Source: Rhizobium sp. CCGE531
GTDB lineage: Bacteria > Pseudomonadota > Alphaproteobacteria > Rhizobiales > Rhizobiaceae
Assembly (NCBI RefSeq): GCF_003627795.1
Contig: NZ_CP032686.1
Span: 682,001-746,000 of the forward strand
Direction of reading: 5' to 3'
DNA length: 64,000 nucleotides
Below, piece after piece: positions 57,032-64,000 of the stretch. The position numbers were made by a program, and so were the translations under genes. Each line of letters starts with the position of its first letter. The stretch's first letter is position 1. A model generated the notes under the pieces. The model was not told the origin of the DNA. It saw only the letters and a list, made by a program, of their open reading frames with translations, and did not search any database.

Positions 57032-58165
57032 TTAGCCGATGGCCGTCCTCTTCTTCTTCTCCGGATCGTCGAACGGCAGCGTATGGGCGATCGCGCTTGC
57101 CTTCAAGCTCTTGCCACGCACCTCGAGCTTCGTGCCCTGAACCGCCTTGTCGACATCAAGACGAGCGATCGCCATCGATTTCTTGGTGAGCGCAGAATAA
57201 CAGGGGCAGGTGATGACCCCGACCTTTTTGCCCTCTGCAAAGACCTCGTCGCCCAGCTCTGCCGGACCATCGGCATCGATCAGCATGCCGAATATCTTGA
57301 AACGCTCCTTGCCCTTGAGGCGGGCATGTTCCTCGGCGCCTCTGAACCCGGTCTTGCCGGGGCTGACGGTGAAGTCGAGGCCGAGTTCCCACAGGCTGTC
57401 GCCCGGAGGCTGATCCGCGAAAGGATACATCTGCGAGTTATCATAGGGGTAGAAGAGCAGATAGCTTTCGACACGCAGCATGTCGAGCACGCTGAAGCAG
57501 CAGGGAATGATCCCCATCTCCTTGCCTTCCGCCACGATGCGATCCCAGACCATCGGGGCATCCTGGCCGCGCACGAAGATTTCATAGCCGCGCTCGCCGG
57601 TATAGCCGGTGCGCGAGATCATCACGGGCGCGCCGAACAGCGTCGTCTGCATGTGATGGAAATATTTGAGGTCGCGGATGCCGGGCACGTATTTGGCGAG
57701 ATAATCAACCGCGACGGGTCCTTGCAGCGACAGGTCGTGCAGATCGTCGTCAAAGAGGACGGCACAGTTGCGGCCGGCGGCCTGCTTCACGAGTTCCTCA
57801 TGGCCGGAGCCCGAACCATGCACCAGCATCCAGGAATTCGGGCCGGTGCGGTAGACGATGCAGTCGTCGGTGAAGGTGCCACGGTCGTTCAGCATCGCGG
57901 CATAGACTGAGCGGCCGGGATAGATCTTCGACATGTCGCGGGTGGTGATATAGTCGAGCACGGCGATGGCATGCGGCCCGACGAGATGCACCTTCTTGAG
58001 GCCGGAAACGTCCATGATGCCGGCCTTGGTGCGGATCGCGACATGTTCCTGCGACATGTCTTTTTCATAGGTCCAGGCGGTTCCCATGCCGCTCCAGTCC
58101 TCGAGTTTCGATCCGAGAGCACGGTGCCGGTCCGCCAAGGCGGAGAAACGCCATGATAATGCCAT
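57032..58165 (-). CDS. dmmD: dimethylamine monooxygenase GcvT-like subunit
   Basis: 377 residues of the GcvT/aminomethyltransferase family. TKAGIMDVSGLKKVHLVGP near 48, DLSLQGPVAVDYLAKYVP near 150, SRTGYTGERGYEIFVRG near 185. It probably delivers the released one-carbon unit to tetrahydrofolate instead of leaving free formaldehyde. First gene of the dmmDABC-tmm run; GAGGGAA precedes the ATG. The 233 bases before it hold a GAA-N7-TTC site at 58189-58203. It is not the glycine-cleavage T protein: no gcvH or gcvP is near. Confidence 0.87.
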   Translation of the reverse strand: MALSWRFSALADRHRALGSKLEDWSGMGTAWTYEKDMSQEHVAIRTKAGIMDVSGLKKVHLVGPHAIAVLDYITTRDMSKIYPGRSVYAAMLNDRGTFTDDCIVYRTGPNSWMLVHGSGSGHEELVKQAAGRNCAVLFDDDLHDLSLQGPVAVDYLAKYVPGIRDLKYFHHMQTTLFGAPVMISRTGYTGERGYEIFVRGQDAPMVWDRIVAEGKEMGIIPCCFSVLDMLRVESYLLFYPYDNSQMYPFADQPPGDSLWELGLDFTVSPGKTGFRGAEEHARLKGKERFKIFGMLIDADGPAELGDEVFAEGKKVGVITCPCYSALTKKSMAIARLDVDKAVQGTKLEVRGKSLKASAIAHTLPFDDPEKKKRTAIG

Positions 58166-58188
58166 TTCGTTCCCTCTTTTTCTTCTAT

Positions 58189-58203
58189 GGAATATTTATT
58201 TCC
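58189..58203. promoter_or_regulatory. GAA-N7-TTC site upstream of dmmD
   Basis: GGAATATTTATTTCC, with 4-bp inverted ends (GGAA/TTCC) and an AT centre, ends 24 bases before the dmmD ATG. It is nearly the same as the site before mgsA. Confidence 0.5.
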
Positions 58204-58398
58204 TGACTATAGTCGTCTTTCATGCCTTGGCAAGCCGATCCGAAGTGTTTTTCTCACCCTCCAGACGGCATTTCGTTCAAAACTTCGGCGGCTTTCTGCC
58301 CGCCGCACGATGAGCCGCGATGACGGTATTGGCCGTCGGCATGGCGATCGTCATTGGTCCGACATCTATCGCCGGAGCCGCCGCCTTCTTCCCATCGC

Positions 58399-59283
58399 TC
58401 ACCCCATGCGTTCGGATGCGTAGGACCCTGGGCTTGCCGGGAAGACGACGGTGCGGTTGCCGTTGAGGAAGGTGCGGAAATGGATATGCGCATGGATGGC
58501 GCGGGCCAGCACCTGGCTCTCCACATCGCGGCCGATCGAGACGTAATCGTCGGCCGACTGCGCATGGGTGATGCGGGCCGTGTCCTGCTCGATGATCGGA
58601 CCCTCGTCGAGATCGGCGGTGACGTAATGCGCCGTCGCCCCGATCAGCTTGACGCCGCGCTCATAGGCCTGCTTGTAGGGGTTCGCCCCCTTGAAGGACG
58701 GCAGGAAGGAATGGTGGATGTTGATGATGCGGCCCGACATCTTGCTGCACATCTGGTCCGACAGGATCTGCATGTAGCGGGCGAGCACGATGAGCTCGGT
58801 GCCGGTCTGCTCGACCACATCCATGATCCGGGCTTCGGCCTGCGGCTTGTTGGCCTTGGTCACCGGAATATGGTGGAAGGGAATGTCGTGATTGACGACG
58901 ACCTTCTGGTAGTCGAAATGGTTGGAGACGACGCCGACGATGTCGATCGGCAGGGCGCCGATCTTCCAGCGATAGAGCAGGTCGTTGAGGCAATGGCCGA
59001 AGCGCGACACCATCAACAGCACCTTCATGCGCTTCTTGCTGTCATGGATCTCTGAAACCATGGCAAACTTGTCGGCGATCGGCTTGAAGCCTTCGACCAG
59101 GGCGGCCTCGCCGACGCCTTCCTCGGAGATGAAGGAGACGCGCATGAAGAACATGCCGGTGTCGAGATCGTCGAACTGGCTGGAATCGACGATGTTGCAG
59201 CCTTGCTCAGCGAGATAGTTCGATATCGCCGCAACGATCCCGCGCGTCGACTTGCACGCAACTGTCAGTACATAGCTCGTCAT
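58399..59283 (-). CDS. purU: formyltetrahydrofolate deformylase
   Basis: 294 residues from ATG 59283 ([20 protein letters not shown]), with GGAGGAAG upstream. An N-terminal ACT domain is followed by a formyltransferase-like domain with [19 protein letters not shown] (catalytic His) and [13 protein letters not shown] (catalytic Asp). It hydrolyses 10-formyl-THF to formate and THF. In an amine-demethylation island it would release the one-carbon unit collected by the Tdm and Dmm GcvT domains and recycle THF. The usual housekeeping copy may be elsewhere. Confidence 0.92.
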   Translation of the reverse strand: MTSYVLTVACKSTRGIVAAISNYLAEQGCNIVDSSQFDDLDTGMFFMRVSFISEEGVGEAALVEGFKPIADKFAMVSEIHDSKKRMKVLLMVSRFGHCLNDLLYRWKIGALPIDIVGVVSNHFDYQKVVVNHDIPFHHIPVTKANKPQAEARIMDVVEQTGTELIVLARYMQILSDQMCSKMSGRIINIHHSFLPSFKGANPYKQAYERGVKLIGATAHYVTADLDEGPIIEQDTARITHAQSADDYVSIGRDVESQVLARAIHAHIHFRTFLNGNRTVVFPASPGSYASERMG

Positions 59284-59382
59284 GGTGATCTTCCTCCGCC
59301 GTCTCCGGCCAAAAACCTGCCGTTGCGCCGAAGCATCCCGCTCCGGCGCATGCGTCAATTCAGGCATTTGTTCGCTCTGCAT

Positions 59383-60690
59383 TCAGATATCGAGCGTGCT
59401 GTCGCGCTCCCACTGGGTGAAGTGCGAGCAGTAAGCGTTCCATTCCTGATGCTTGAGCTTCAGATACGCGGCGGAGAATTCCGAGCCGATTGCCTCCTTC
59501 AGGCCTTCGTCCTCGTCATAGGCCCGGAGCGCATCGAGCAGGTTGAGCGGCAGGCGCGGCGCATTCTTCACCAGGTGGCCTTGCGCATACATATCGATAT
59601 CGTGATGCGGGCCGGGATCGGCCTTGTTGCGCAGCCCGTCGAGGCCGGCGGCGATGATAATGGCCTGCAGCAGATACGGATTGACCGCGCCATCGGGCAA
59701 GCGGAGCTCGAAGCGGCCGGGACCCGGTACGCGCACCATGTGGGTGCGGTTGTTGCCGGTCCAGGTGACCGTATTCGGCGACCAAGTGGCGCCGGACGTC
59801 GTGCGCGGTGCATTGATGCGCTTATAGGAATTGACTGTCGGATTGGTGATCGCCGCCAGCGACGAGGCGTGCTTCATGATGCCGCCGAGGAAGTGCCTGC
59901 CTTCGGCCGAAAGACCGAATTCCGCTTCCCTGTCGGCAAAGACGTTGGTCCGTCCGTCGTTGCTCCACACCGAGATGTGGCAATGGCAGCCGTTGCCGGT
60001 CAGACCCTTGAAGGGTTTTGGCATGAAGGTGGCGCGAAGCCCGTGCTTTTCGGCAATAGACTTGACCATGAACTTGAAGAACGAGTGCTTGTCCGCCGTC
60101 TGCAGCGCGTCGTCGAACTCCCAGTTCATCTCGAACTGGCCATTGGCGTCTTCGTGGTCGTTCTGATAGGCGCCCCAGCCGAGTTCCAGCATGTAGTCGC
60201 AGATCTCGGCGATGACGTCGTAGCGGCGCATCACTGCCTGCTGGTCGTAGCAGGGCTTTTCCGCCGTGTCGTATTCGTCGGAAATCTTCGCGCCGTCGGC
60301 GGTTATCAGGAAGAATTCGGCTTCGACGCCGGTCTTGACCCGCTTGCCTTCGGCTTCAGCCTGCTTGACCAGCTTCTTCAGCACGTTGCGCGGCGCCTGG
60401 GCGACGATCTCGCCATCCATCATCAAATCGGCGGCGACCCAGGCAACCTCTTTCTTCCATGGGAGCTGGATGACAGAGGATGGGTCCGGCACGGCAAAGA
60501 GGTCCGGATGGGCGGGCGTCATGTCGAGCCAGGTGGCGAAGCCGGCAAAGCCGGCGCCATCTTCCTGCATCCCGGCAATCGCCTGGGCCGGCACCAATTT
60601 GGCACGCTGGCCGGAAAAAAGATCGGTGTAGCTGATCATGAAATATTTGATGCCTTTGTCTTTGGCAAAAGCAGCAAGATCCAGTGTCAT
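59383..60690 (-). CDS. gmaS: glutamine-synthetase family ligase, probable gamma-glutamylmethylamide synthetase (GlnT/GmaS)
   Basis: 435 residues from ATG 60690, with AGGGGAA upstream. GS family features: KTGVEAEFFL near 115 (metal Glu), GNGCHCHISVW near 245, NSYKRINAP near 300, RFELRLPDGAVNPYL near 335. It belongs to the GlnT group, which includes gamma-glutamylmethylamide synthetase. Placement next to the mgsABC genes favours glutamate plus methylamine as substrates, but GlnT-type glutamine synthetase remains possible. Confidence 0.82.
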   Translation of the reverse strand: MTLDLAAFAKDKGIKYFMISYTDLFSGQRAKLVPAQAIAGMQEDGAGFAGFATWLDMTPAHPDLFAVPDPSSVIQLPWKKEVAWVAADLMMDGEIVAQAPRNVLKKLVKQAEAEGKRVKTGVEAEFFLITADGAKISDEYDTAEKPCYDQQAVMRRYDVIAEICDYMLELGWGAYQNDHEDANGQFEMNWEFDDALQTADKHSFFKFMVKSIAEKHGLRATFMPKPFKGLTGNGCHCHISVWSNDGRTNVFADREAEFGLSAEGRHFLGGIMKHASSLAAITNPTVNSYKRINAPRTTSGATWSPNTVTWTGNNRTHMVRVPGPGRFELRLPDGAVNPYLLQAIIIAAGLDGLRNKADPGPHHDIDMYAQGHLVKNAPRLPLNLLDALRAYDEDEGLKEAIGSEFSAAYLKLKHQEWNAYCSHFTQWERDSTLDI

Positions 60691-60777
60691 TCTCGTTCCC
60701 CTTTGGATTTCTTCGAGACACTTCGATATATGCAAGTAGCCGCCGGGCTCTTCGGCCCGATCGGATAGGTCAGATAA

Positions 60778-62106
60778 TTAGTAGCCTCCCTTGCCCGGAT
60801 ACCAATTGGTGCCGGCGAGCGGGATCTGCGCCATGGCGGCAGCTTCCATCGTCAGCGCACACAGATCCTCCGGTTCCAGGTTGTGCAGGTGATTCTTGCC
60901 ACAAGCGCGGGCGATCGTCTGCGCTTCCAGCGTCATGACCTTGAGATAATTGGCAAGGCGTCGGCCAGCGGCAATGGGATCGAGCCGGCTTGCGAGCTCC
61001 GGGTCCTGCGTCGTGATCCCGGCCGGGTCCTTGCCCTCATGCCAATCGTCATAGGCGCCGGCCGTCGTGCCGAGTTTCTGATACTCTTCCTCCCACTTGG
61101 GATCGTTGTCACCGATCGCAACCAGCGCCGCCGTGCCGATGGCAACCGCATCCGCGCCGAGTGCCAGAGCCTTGGCCACATCCGCGCCGGAGCGAATGCC
61201 GCCGGAGATGACCAACTGCACCTTGCGGTGCATGCCAAGATCCTGCAGCGCCTGGACGGCGGGACGAATGCATGCAAGCGTCGGCATGCCGACATTTTCG
61301 ATGAAAACGTCCTGGGTTGCAGCCGTGCCGCCCTGCATGCCGTCGAGGACGACAACGTCGGCACCGGCCTTGACCGCGAGCGCCGTGTCGTAATAGGGGC
61401 GAGCGCCGCCGACCTTCACATAGATCGGCTTTTCCCAATCGGTGATTTCGCGCAATTCCATGATCTTGATTTCGAGATCGTCCGGACCGGTCCAGTCCGG
61501 ATGACGGCAGGCCGAGCGCTGGTCGATGCCTTTCGGCAGATTGCGCATATGGGCGACGCGATCGGAGATCTTCTGGCCGAGCAGCATGCCGCCGCCGCCG
61601 GGCTTTGCGCCCTGCCCGACGACCACCTCGATCGCATCGGCGCGGCGCAGATCCCTAGGGTTCATGCCATAGCGCGAGGGAAGATACTGATAGACCAGCG
61701 TCTGCGAATGGCCGCGTTCCTCGTCGGTCATGCCACCGTCGCCGGTCGTCGTCGACGTTCCTGCCAGCGTCGCGCCACGCCCGAGCGCTTCCTTGGCATT
61801 GCCCGACAAGGCGCCGAAGCTCATGCCGGCAATGGTGATCGGGGTTTTGAGCGTGATCGGCTTCTTGGCAAAGCGGCTGCCGAGGACGACCGTCGTATCG
61901 CACTTCTCGCGATAGCCTTCGAGCGGATAGCGGGAGATCGACGCGCCGAGGAACAGCAGGTCGTCGAAATGCGGCACCTTGCGCTTCGTGCCCGCGCCGC
62001 GAATGTCATAAATGCCGGTCGCCGCCGCACGGCGGATTTCGGCCAGCGTATGATCGTCGAAGGTGGCGGACTTGCGCGGCGGCGTATGCGGATTGTGGTA
62101 GCTCAT
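60778..62106 (-). CDS. mgsC: N-methylglutamate synthase subunit C / GlxD (FMN glutamate-synthase domain)
   Basis: 442 residues like the FMN-binding synthase domain of glutamate synthase. PITIAGMSFGALSGNAKEAL near 90, STTTGDGGMTDEERGHSQ near 120, GAKPGGGGMLLGQKIS near 165, VVLDGMQGGTAATQDVFIEN near 255, VISGGIRSGADVAKALALGA near 305. It joins the MgsA amidotransferase and MgsB to form N-methylglutamate from gamma-glutamylmethylamide or methylamine. The name GlxD is used for the same protein in rhizobia. Confidence 0.88.
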   Translation of the reverse strand: MSYHNPHTPPRKSATFDDHTLAEIRRAAATGIYDIRGAGTKRKVPHFDDLLFLGASISRYPLEGYREKCDTTVVLGSRFAKKPITLKTPITIAGMSFGALSGNAKEALGRGATLAGTSTTTGDGGMTDEERGHSQTLVYQYLPSRYGMNPRDLRRADAIEVVVGQGAKPGGGGMLLGQKISDRVAHMRNLPKGIDQRSACRHPDWTGPDDLEIKIMELREITDWEKPIYVKVGGARPYYDTALAVKAGADVVVLDGMQGGTAATQDVFIENVGMPTLACIRPAVQALQDLGMHRKVQLVISGGIRSGADVAKALALGADAVAIGTAALVAIGDNDPKWEEEYQKLGTTAGAYDDWHEGKDPAGITTQDPELASRLDPIAAGRRLANYLKVMTLEAQTIARACGKNHLHNLEPEDLCALTMEAAAMAQIPLAGTNWYPGKGGY

Positions 62107-62121
62107 GAGGTCCCCTTCGCC

Positions 62122-62808
62122 TTAGTACGCATCGGCATTGTCGATGTTGAAATTATAAAGCTTGCGCGCCGATCCATAGCGCTTGAATTCTTCCGGCCTG
62201 ACGCCGCGCACGCCTGCCTTGTCGAGAAGCTCGGAGAGCTTCTCGATATGCTCCGGTCGCATCTCTTTTTCGATGCAATCGGAGCCCAGGCTTTTGACCG
62301 AACCGCGAACGAAGAGTTTGGCCTCATAAAGACTGTCGCCCAGCGCATCGCCAGCATCGCCAAGCACGACCAGATGGCCGGACTGCCCCATGAAGGCGGA
62401 CATATGGCCGATATTGCCGTAGACGACGATGTCGATGCCCTTCATCGAAATGCCGCAGCGTGAGGCGGCATTGCCCTTGATGACGAGCATGCCGCCCTGG
62501 CCGGTCGCTCCGGCATACTGGCTGGCATCGCCTTCGATGACGACGGTGCCGGACATCATGTTTTCCGCAACGCCCGGGCCGGCGGAGCCATGCACGGTGA
62601 CATTGCCGCCGTCGTTCATGCCGGCGCAGTAATAGCCGACGGAGCCTTTGATATCGACGGTGACCCGCGCGTCGATGCCGGCTGCCACCGCATGATGACC
62701 ACGCGGGTTGACGACTTCGAAGGCCGTGTCGTTGGCGCCTGCCGCAAGGCCATGGAGTGCGCTGTTGAGTTCACGTAGCGGTGTAACGGATAGGTCGAAA
62801 ACTGGCAT
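62122..62808 (-). CDS. mgsB: N-methylglutamate synthase subunit B / GlxC (GltB C-terminal-like beta-helix)
   Basis: 228 residues from ATG 62808 (MPVFDLSVTPLRELNSALHG). Repeating Gly-rich strands (GTVVIEGDASQYAGATGQGG; DIVVYGNIGHMSAFMGQSGH) are the right-handed beta-helix of the glutamate-synthase C-terminal domain. A longer in-frame start would overlap mgsA and is rejected; GAGAG precedes the chosen ATG. It lies 31 bases after mgsA and 15 before mgsC. Confidence 0.87.
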   Translation of the reverse strand: MPVFDLSVTPLRELNSALHGLAAGANDTAFEVVNPRGHHAVAAGIDARVTVDIKGSVGYYCAGMNDGGNVTVHGSAGPGVAENMMSGTVVIEGDASQYAGATGQGGMLVIKGNAASRCGISMKGIDIVVYGNIGHMSAFMGQSGHLVVLGDAGDALGDSLYEAKLFVRGSVKSLGSDCIEKEMRPEHIEKLSELLDKAGVRGVRPEEFKRYGSARKLYNFNIDNADAY

Positions 62809-62839
62809 GAAAGAACTCTCTCGATTGCGACAAACCTGA

Positions 62840-63748
62840 TCAGGCGGCCTTTTCGTGGTCCCAGAAATAGACGGTTGCCGGCTCGGGCTCCCAGATGCGG
62901 GCGTTCTCGATGCCCGGGAGATTGACCAGCGCGCGATATTCCGAGCCGAAGGCGACATATTGATCGGTTTCCGCCATGACCGCCGGCTTGCAGGCGATGG
63001 GATCGCGAACGACGCCGAAACCGGACTTGGTGCCGACGACGAAAGTGAAGAAGCCGTCGAGATCGTCGACCGCGCTTTCGAGTGCCGCCCCGAGATCCTT
63101 GCCTTTTGCCATCTCGGCCGTGAGATAGGCGGCCGCCACTTCGGTATCGTTTTCCGTCTCGAAGGCCATGCCCTGGCGCTTCAATTCGCGCCGCAGGTTG
63201 TTGTGGTTCGACAGCGATCCGTTATGGACCAGGCACTGGTCCGAGCCGGTGGAGAACGGATGCGCTCCGAGCGTGGTCACGGCCGATTCCGTCGCCATGC
63301 GGGTATGGCCGATGCCGTGCGTGCCGGACATGGCGCTGACGCCAAAGCGCGAGACCACATCCTTCGGCAAGCCGACTTCCTTGTAGATCTCGACGGTATC
63401 ACCGCTGCTCATGACACGGATATTCGGACGCAATGCCGTCAGGGCCGCCCTGCCCTCATCAAGCTTGTCCTTGGGAAGAGTGATGACGGCATGTGTGCTC
63501 TTGACGACCACGGTCAACGGAACGTCGAGCGCCCGTCTGAGCTCATATTCCAGCCCGTCGAAATCCTTTGCCGGATCGGCCGACTGAACGGTTATCTTCG
63601 CCGTGTTGCCATTATCGCTGCCGTAGATCGCAATGCCCGCGCTATCAGGTCCGCGATCGGTCATCGTGATCAGCATGGAAGACAAGAGCGCGCCGAGCTT
63701 CGGCTCCAGCGCCTTATCCTTCAAGAAGAGACCGACAATTCCGCACAT
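62840..63748 (-). CDS. mgsA: N-methylglutamate synthase subunit A / GlxB (class II glutamine amidotransferase)
   Basis: 302 residues from ATG 63748 (MCGIVGLFLKDKALEPKLGA). Cys2 would become the N-terminal nucleophile once Met is removed; a TTG two codons earlier would spoil this. GGAGGG is upstream. HTRMATESAVTTLGAHPFST and CLVHNGSLSNHNNLRREL are the amidotransferase core. It is the first gene of mgsABC and faces an operator-like repeat and the XRE-cupin gene. Confidence 0.88.
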   Translation of the reverse strand: MCGIVGLFLKDKALEPKLGALLSSMLITMTDRGPDSAGIAIYGSDNGNTAKITVQSADPAKDFDGLEYELRRALDVPLTVVVKSTHAVITLPKDKLDEGRAALTALRPNIRVMSSGDTVEIYKEVGLPKDVVSRFGVSAMSGTHGIGHTRMATESAVTTLGAHPFSTGSDQCLVHNGSLSNHNNLRRELKRQGMAFETENDTEVAAAYLTAEMAKGKDLGAALESAVDDLDGFFTFVVGTKSGFGVVRDPIACKPAVMAETDQYVAFGSEYRALVNLPGIENARIWEPEPATVYFWDHEKAA

Positions 63749-63812
63749 GCCCAAACCCTCCGTTTTCGCATCTGCAAAAATGGCTATCAGGTCCGATGCG
63801 GGTTTTCAACTC

Positions 63813-63833
63813 AAAAGAATATTTTTTTCTTTT
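63813..63833. promoter_or_regulatory. GAA-N7-TTC inverted repeat upstream of mgsA
   Basis: Arms AAAAGAA (63813-63819) and TTCTTTT (63827-63833) enclose seven AT bases. It lies between the regulator's stop and the mgsA start. The core GAATATTT is shared with the dmmD site. Confidence 0.6.
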
Positions 63834-63841
63834 AAGGCAAG

Positions 63842-64000
63842 TCAGTCGGTCTTGCCGCGTTGCGGATAACTGATGATCGACAGATATTTCGCCGGTAATT
63901 TCACCAGCACTTCCGGTCCATGCGGCGCATCCGCATCGAAGAAGAGGCTGTCGCCGGGCTGCATGGGGTAGAGCTGATCGCCATGGCGGTACATCACCTC
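63842..64000 (-). CDS. C-terminal cupin part of a probable XRE-cupin regulator (continues past the right edge)
   Basis: The minus strand is open from 64000 to a TGA at 63842-63844. The 52 residues (RHGDQLYPMQPGDSLFFDAD, then HGPEVLVKLPAKYLSIISYP) are a cupin ending typical of HTH_XRE-cupin regulators that sense small ligands. The HTH would lie outside the window. It is upstream of mgsA on the same strand and may control the amine island. Confidence 0.72.
   Translation of the reverse strand, partial: EVMYRHGDQLYPMQPGDSLFFDADAPHGPEVLVKLPAKYLSIISYPQRGKTD

Noticed and set aside
57032..58165. Assignment of dmmD as glycine-cleavage T protein
   Set aside because: gcvH and gcvP are absent and the gene is tightly joined to the dimethylamine monooxygenase subunits.
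58166..58398. Possible glycine riboswitch or small gene before dmmD
   Set aside because: I saw no tandem aptamer-like conserved stems and no coding frame with a plausible start; GcvT-like genes here belong to amine demethylation.
59203..62463. Two plus-strand frames of more than 500 codons each
   Set aside because: Both are mirror frames of the gmaS and mgsBC genes; no motifs and no ribosome sites.

Overview
The window looks like alphaproteobacterial DNA of the Rhizobium/Agrobacterium type. It is GC-rich, has long solute-uptake and catabolic operons, glxBCD-type genes next to a GlnT-family synthetase, a rhizobial-style FlgE, and IclR, LacI and TetR regulators each beside its own target. This lineage call is inferred from gene content, not from a marker gene.

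Layout. (1) 1-9201: an accessory locus with the 3' part of a large Rhs/YD-repeat protein, a one-module type I polyketide synthase (KS-AT-DH-KR-ACP) starting 12 bases later, and a protein whose N-terminal half is an aegerolysin domain like the Bacillus thuringiensis Cry34/Gpp34 insecticidal proteins. (2) 9202-15338: decayed mobile DNA with a deleted tyrosine-recombinase fragment, an intact TacA/TacT-type toxin-antitoxin pair with a readable promoter and operator, an IS21-family element with both genes broken, an isochorismatase-like protein lacking its catalytic cysteine, a fragment of a molybdenum oxidoreductase gene and a 92-bp element with 12-bp inverted ends. (3) 15339-34411: a minus-strand run of 15 genes headed by a LacI repressor. 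It has an ABC sugar importer, two GMC oxidoreductases, two Gfo/Idh/MocA enzymes, a fumarate-reductase-like flavoprotein, an aldehyde dehydrogenase, an enoyl-CoA hydratase, a CoA-transferase, a PfkB kinase and a class I aldolase. (4) 34792-36788: two overlapping genes for exported proteins of unknown function. (5) 37207-41440: a polar amino acid ABC importer with a RidA protein and an IclR regulator. (6) 41404-47668: single genes, namely an ankyrin fragment, flgE, a WGR-domain protein, a GST, a tetR/MFS divergent pair with three near-identical operators, and a methyltransferase. (7) 47869-64000: a methylated-amine island.

The methylated-amine island reads as a nearly complete trimethylamine pathway: Tmm oxidises TMA to TMAO; Tdm demethylates TMAO to dimethylamine; DmmDABC demethylates dimethylamine to methylamine; a GmaS/GlnT ligase and an MgsABC (GlxBCD) N-methylglutamate synthase assimilate methylamine; PurU handles formyl-tetrahydrofolate. 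An APC-type permease diverges from tdm, and the 3' end of an XRE-cupin type regulator lies at the right edge. Similar AT-rich GAA-N6/7-TTC sites occur upstream of three transcription units of this island and may be the operators of that regulator.

The least conventional part is the left edge: an Rhs-like protein, a lone PKS module and an aegerolysin in one apparent transcription unit next to integrase debris.
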